In this document: positions 62,201 through 64,000 of the stretch, piece by piece
Position numbering within the stretch: the first letter of the stretch is position 1
How the letters are laid out: every line of letters starts with the position of its first letter
Assembly: GCA_003344405.1 (NCBI GenBank)
Contig: NOWV01000054.1
Span: 248,001-312,000 of the forward strand
DNA length: 64,000 bases
Direction of reading: 5' to 3'
Source of the DNA: Trichoplax sp. H2
Taxonomy: Eukaryota > Placozoa > Uniplacotomia > Trichoplacea
The notes under the pieces: generated by a model
What the model saw: the letters and a program-made list of their open reading frames with translations, nothing else
Databases searched by the model: none
Told to the model about the DNA's origin: nothing
Translations under genes and position numbers: made by a program

Positions 62201-62918
62201 TAGCTTTATGAATTAATTCTTTAATTTATAATTCATAAGATCTGATAAAAGTTCTTTTAATTGTATGGTTGAAAAACATTTCTTTTCAATTCGCAAACAT
62301 GTTACTACGATAGACTTGTTTCTATTCAAGATATTACACGAAAGCTTGGATAAAATATGATTTTAATTTGAAATTGACTGGGAAAGGCTAATCTTGTCAG
62401 GAATTGATCAATTTCGTAGTATGTGAGAGCTTAAACTAAGGACAATTTTTTTCCGTTTCTGGTTACTCTAATCTAAAGTACAAAATAAGCAAGCGGTAAA
62501 TATCTAATTTAGATTAGTATTTCATGTAAATCAGTTTCGTTGAGGCTACTACTGGATGCTTAAGTGACTACGAAGCATTAAGATAGATAAATATTACCTT
62601 AGTATTTAAGGCATTCAAGCATTTTCTTTAAACTGGATATGATTGATTGCTTTATGGTAATGGTAATAATTCGGGTTTAAGTACCGGCAAGGCTACGAAA
62701 AAAAGTTCTCTTTATGATTCAATTATAATATAGGGTACCAATCTTTTTAACATCTCGTATATTCCAACACATTCTTTAAGGATATGCTCGTAACATTTAC
62801 GCAATAGTATGTAAAATATCATCAACAACAGTATTTTGGTATCAGTCAAGCATATTAAATCTGCCTTTGAAATCACTTGCTAGATGATTATTATTCCATT
62901 ATCAAGATATGCCAGTAG
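59208..62918. other. Non-coding stretch, no gene recognised
   Basis: AT-rich. Overlapping small frames at 61088-61276 and 61273-61455 have no known domain and are in different frames. No RNA gene or element is seen. Confidence 0.5.
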
Positions 62919-62923
62919 AGTAC

Positions 62924-63356
62924 TGTTACAAACCAGCTTGGTGACAAGGATAACGTAAAACAAATCTCTAAATTACTATAGTCTCCGGGATTCAGTATCC
63001 CTTGACTACCTCGCAAGAATTTAGACGCCTTTAATTCTACGTTAAAACAACTATATAATTGAGAACTACTTTATTCAACTATCTGACGGGCTTATATACC
63101 CTTCTACAGTAGCTAACATTCACAAGTCATCTTATAAAAATGCTTAGGTGAGATAACTAGTTTTTCACAGTCGGACTACAATATGTCCATTCACAGAATC
63201 ATTTCAGTGCACATTACAGCACAGCATTAAATTTTCTGTAACACATTTATAATTAGAGTAATTCCTATAGTAAATAACTAGTTGTAATATAATATCACTA
63301 TATTATATTAACCAAATTTAGATAGCTATTTCTTCACGGTAGTTCGTACCGTGACA
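62924..63356 (+). mobile_element. Solo LTR, family A, copy 2 (433 bp)
   Basis: Same orientation as 5886-6325. It starts TGTTAC (one change from TGTCAC) and ends GTGACA. A perfect 5-bp repeat AGTAC flanks it (62919-62923 and 63357-63361). The right-end hairpin TCACGGTA-GTTCG-TACCGTGA is unchanged. Because the flanking repeat differs from that of copy 1, the two are separate insertions rather than the ends of one element. Confidence 0.75.
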
Positions 63357-63361
63357 AGTAC

Positions 63362-64000
63362 CATATGAGTTATATCTATCTAGACTTCTTTCCATAGTAA
63401 AATGTGATACTTAGAATAGTCTAATGACTACGAATGTTAATTACTTTACTCAAAATTGTCCATAAAACGCACTTAATATCGCTTGCAAAAAGTGCTCAGG
63501 AAAAATTGCTTTACATCATATGAACTGAGTTACCCTCTATCCTATACAGAGGCAATTGTACCGATGTAAAAACTGTGCTTTGCTCTGGTCGTATAGCTAA
63601 ACACTTTAAATATTTTATACAGTAGTGGCTTGAAAATTAATGCTTCTAGAGAGTTATTGGTACCCGAATACTGTAGTTACTTATAACTTACGTGATAGAA
63701 GTTACTACTGGCAGCGTAAACATTCAATCATGACAGTTACTAGTGAGCTATTATATTTCATCCACTTACCTGGAAGATATTAATAAATTGATAATAGGTG
63801 TTGCTGCCATGGTGAAATAATAAGTATAGAAATTTATTGATGACGTTTGACAGTTTATAAATGCATAAACCACGCAAATTTGTTTCAGTCGTTTAATAAT
63901 TAATTGTAGTTAAGGAATTCATTGCCAAGATCATGTCATGGATTATAGTAGATATTGGTTAGCTCACTTTAGAGGAACTTAAAGTAACGATGGCTAGTAA
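63362..64000. other. Non-coding end of the window
   Basis: No open frame, RNA gene or repeat is recognised in the last 640 bases. Confidence 0.5.

Overview
The window looks like animal (metazoan) nuclear DNA. It is strongly AT-rich, its genes are split by introns of about 100-730 bp with ordinary GT-AG borders, and three runs of exactly 20 N mark scaffold gaps. Compact introns, class A GPCR genes and a giant adhesion GPCR built from Ig and FN3 exons would fit an early-branching animal such as a placozoan. That placement is inference from gene style, not from a marker gene.

Four protein genes can be supported. (1) A single-exon rhodopsin-family receptor on the minus strand at 8.4-9.5 kb. (2) A gene filling 20.66-40.34 kb on the minus strand, modelled here from 45 exons whose reading phases all fit. 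It encodes a predicted protein of about 3,250 residues: signal peptide, IgGFc-binding-type domain, 16 Ig domains, 5 FN3 domains, one more Ig, a hormone-receptor motif (HRM), a GAIN domain with GPS, seven membrane segments and a cytoplasmic tail. Most of these domains are visible only after splicing. (3, 4) Two plus-strand, two-exon class A receptors at 50.1-51.6 and 57.4-59.2 kb, which share an intron at the same position and phase and both lack the E/DRY arginine.

The rest is long non-coding sequence with mobile-element traces. Two LTR families each occur twice as solo LTRs: 552 bp at 4690 and 43713, and 433-440 bp at 5886 and 62924. All have TG...CA ends and 5-bp target duplications. Two further TATA-plus-AATAAA blocks (16.1 and 45.9 kb) may be parts of other LTRs.

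The assembly is redundant around its gaps. 11876-13063 repeats 13084-15118 with small differences, and 32.6-33.1 kb repeats part of 33.1-33.45 kb inside the adhesion GPCR. Both look like two haplotypes placed end to end, although a real tandem duplication is not excluded.

The three small receptors and the giant one are all predicted plasma-membrane receptors, but nothing in the sequence shows that they act in one pathway.
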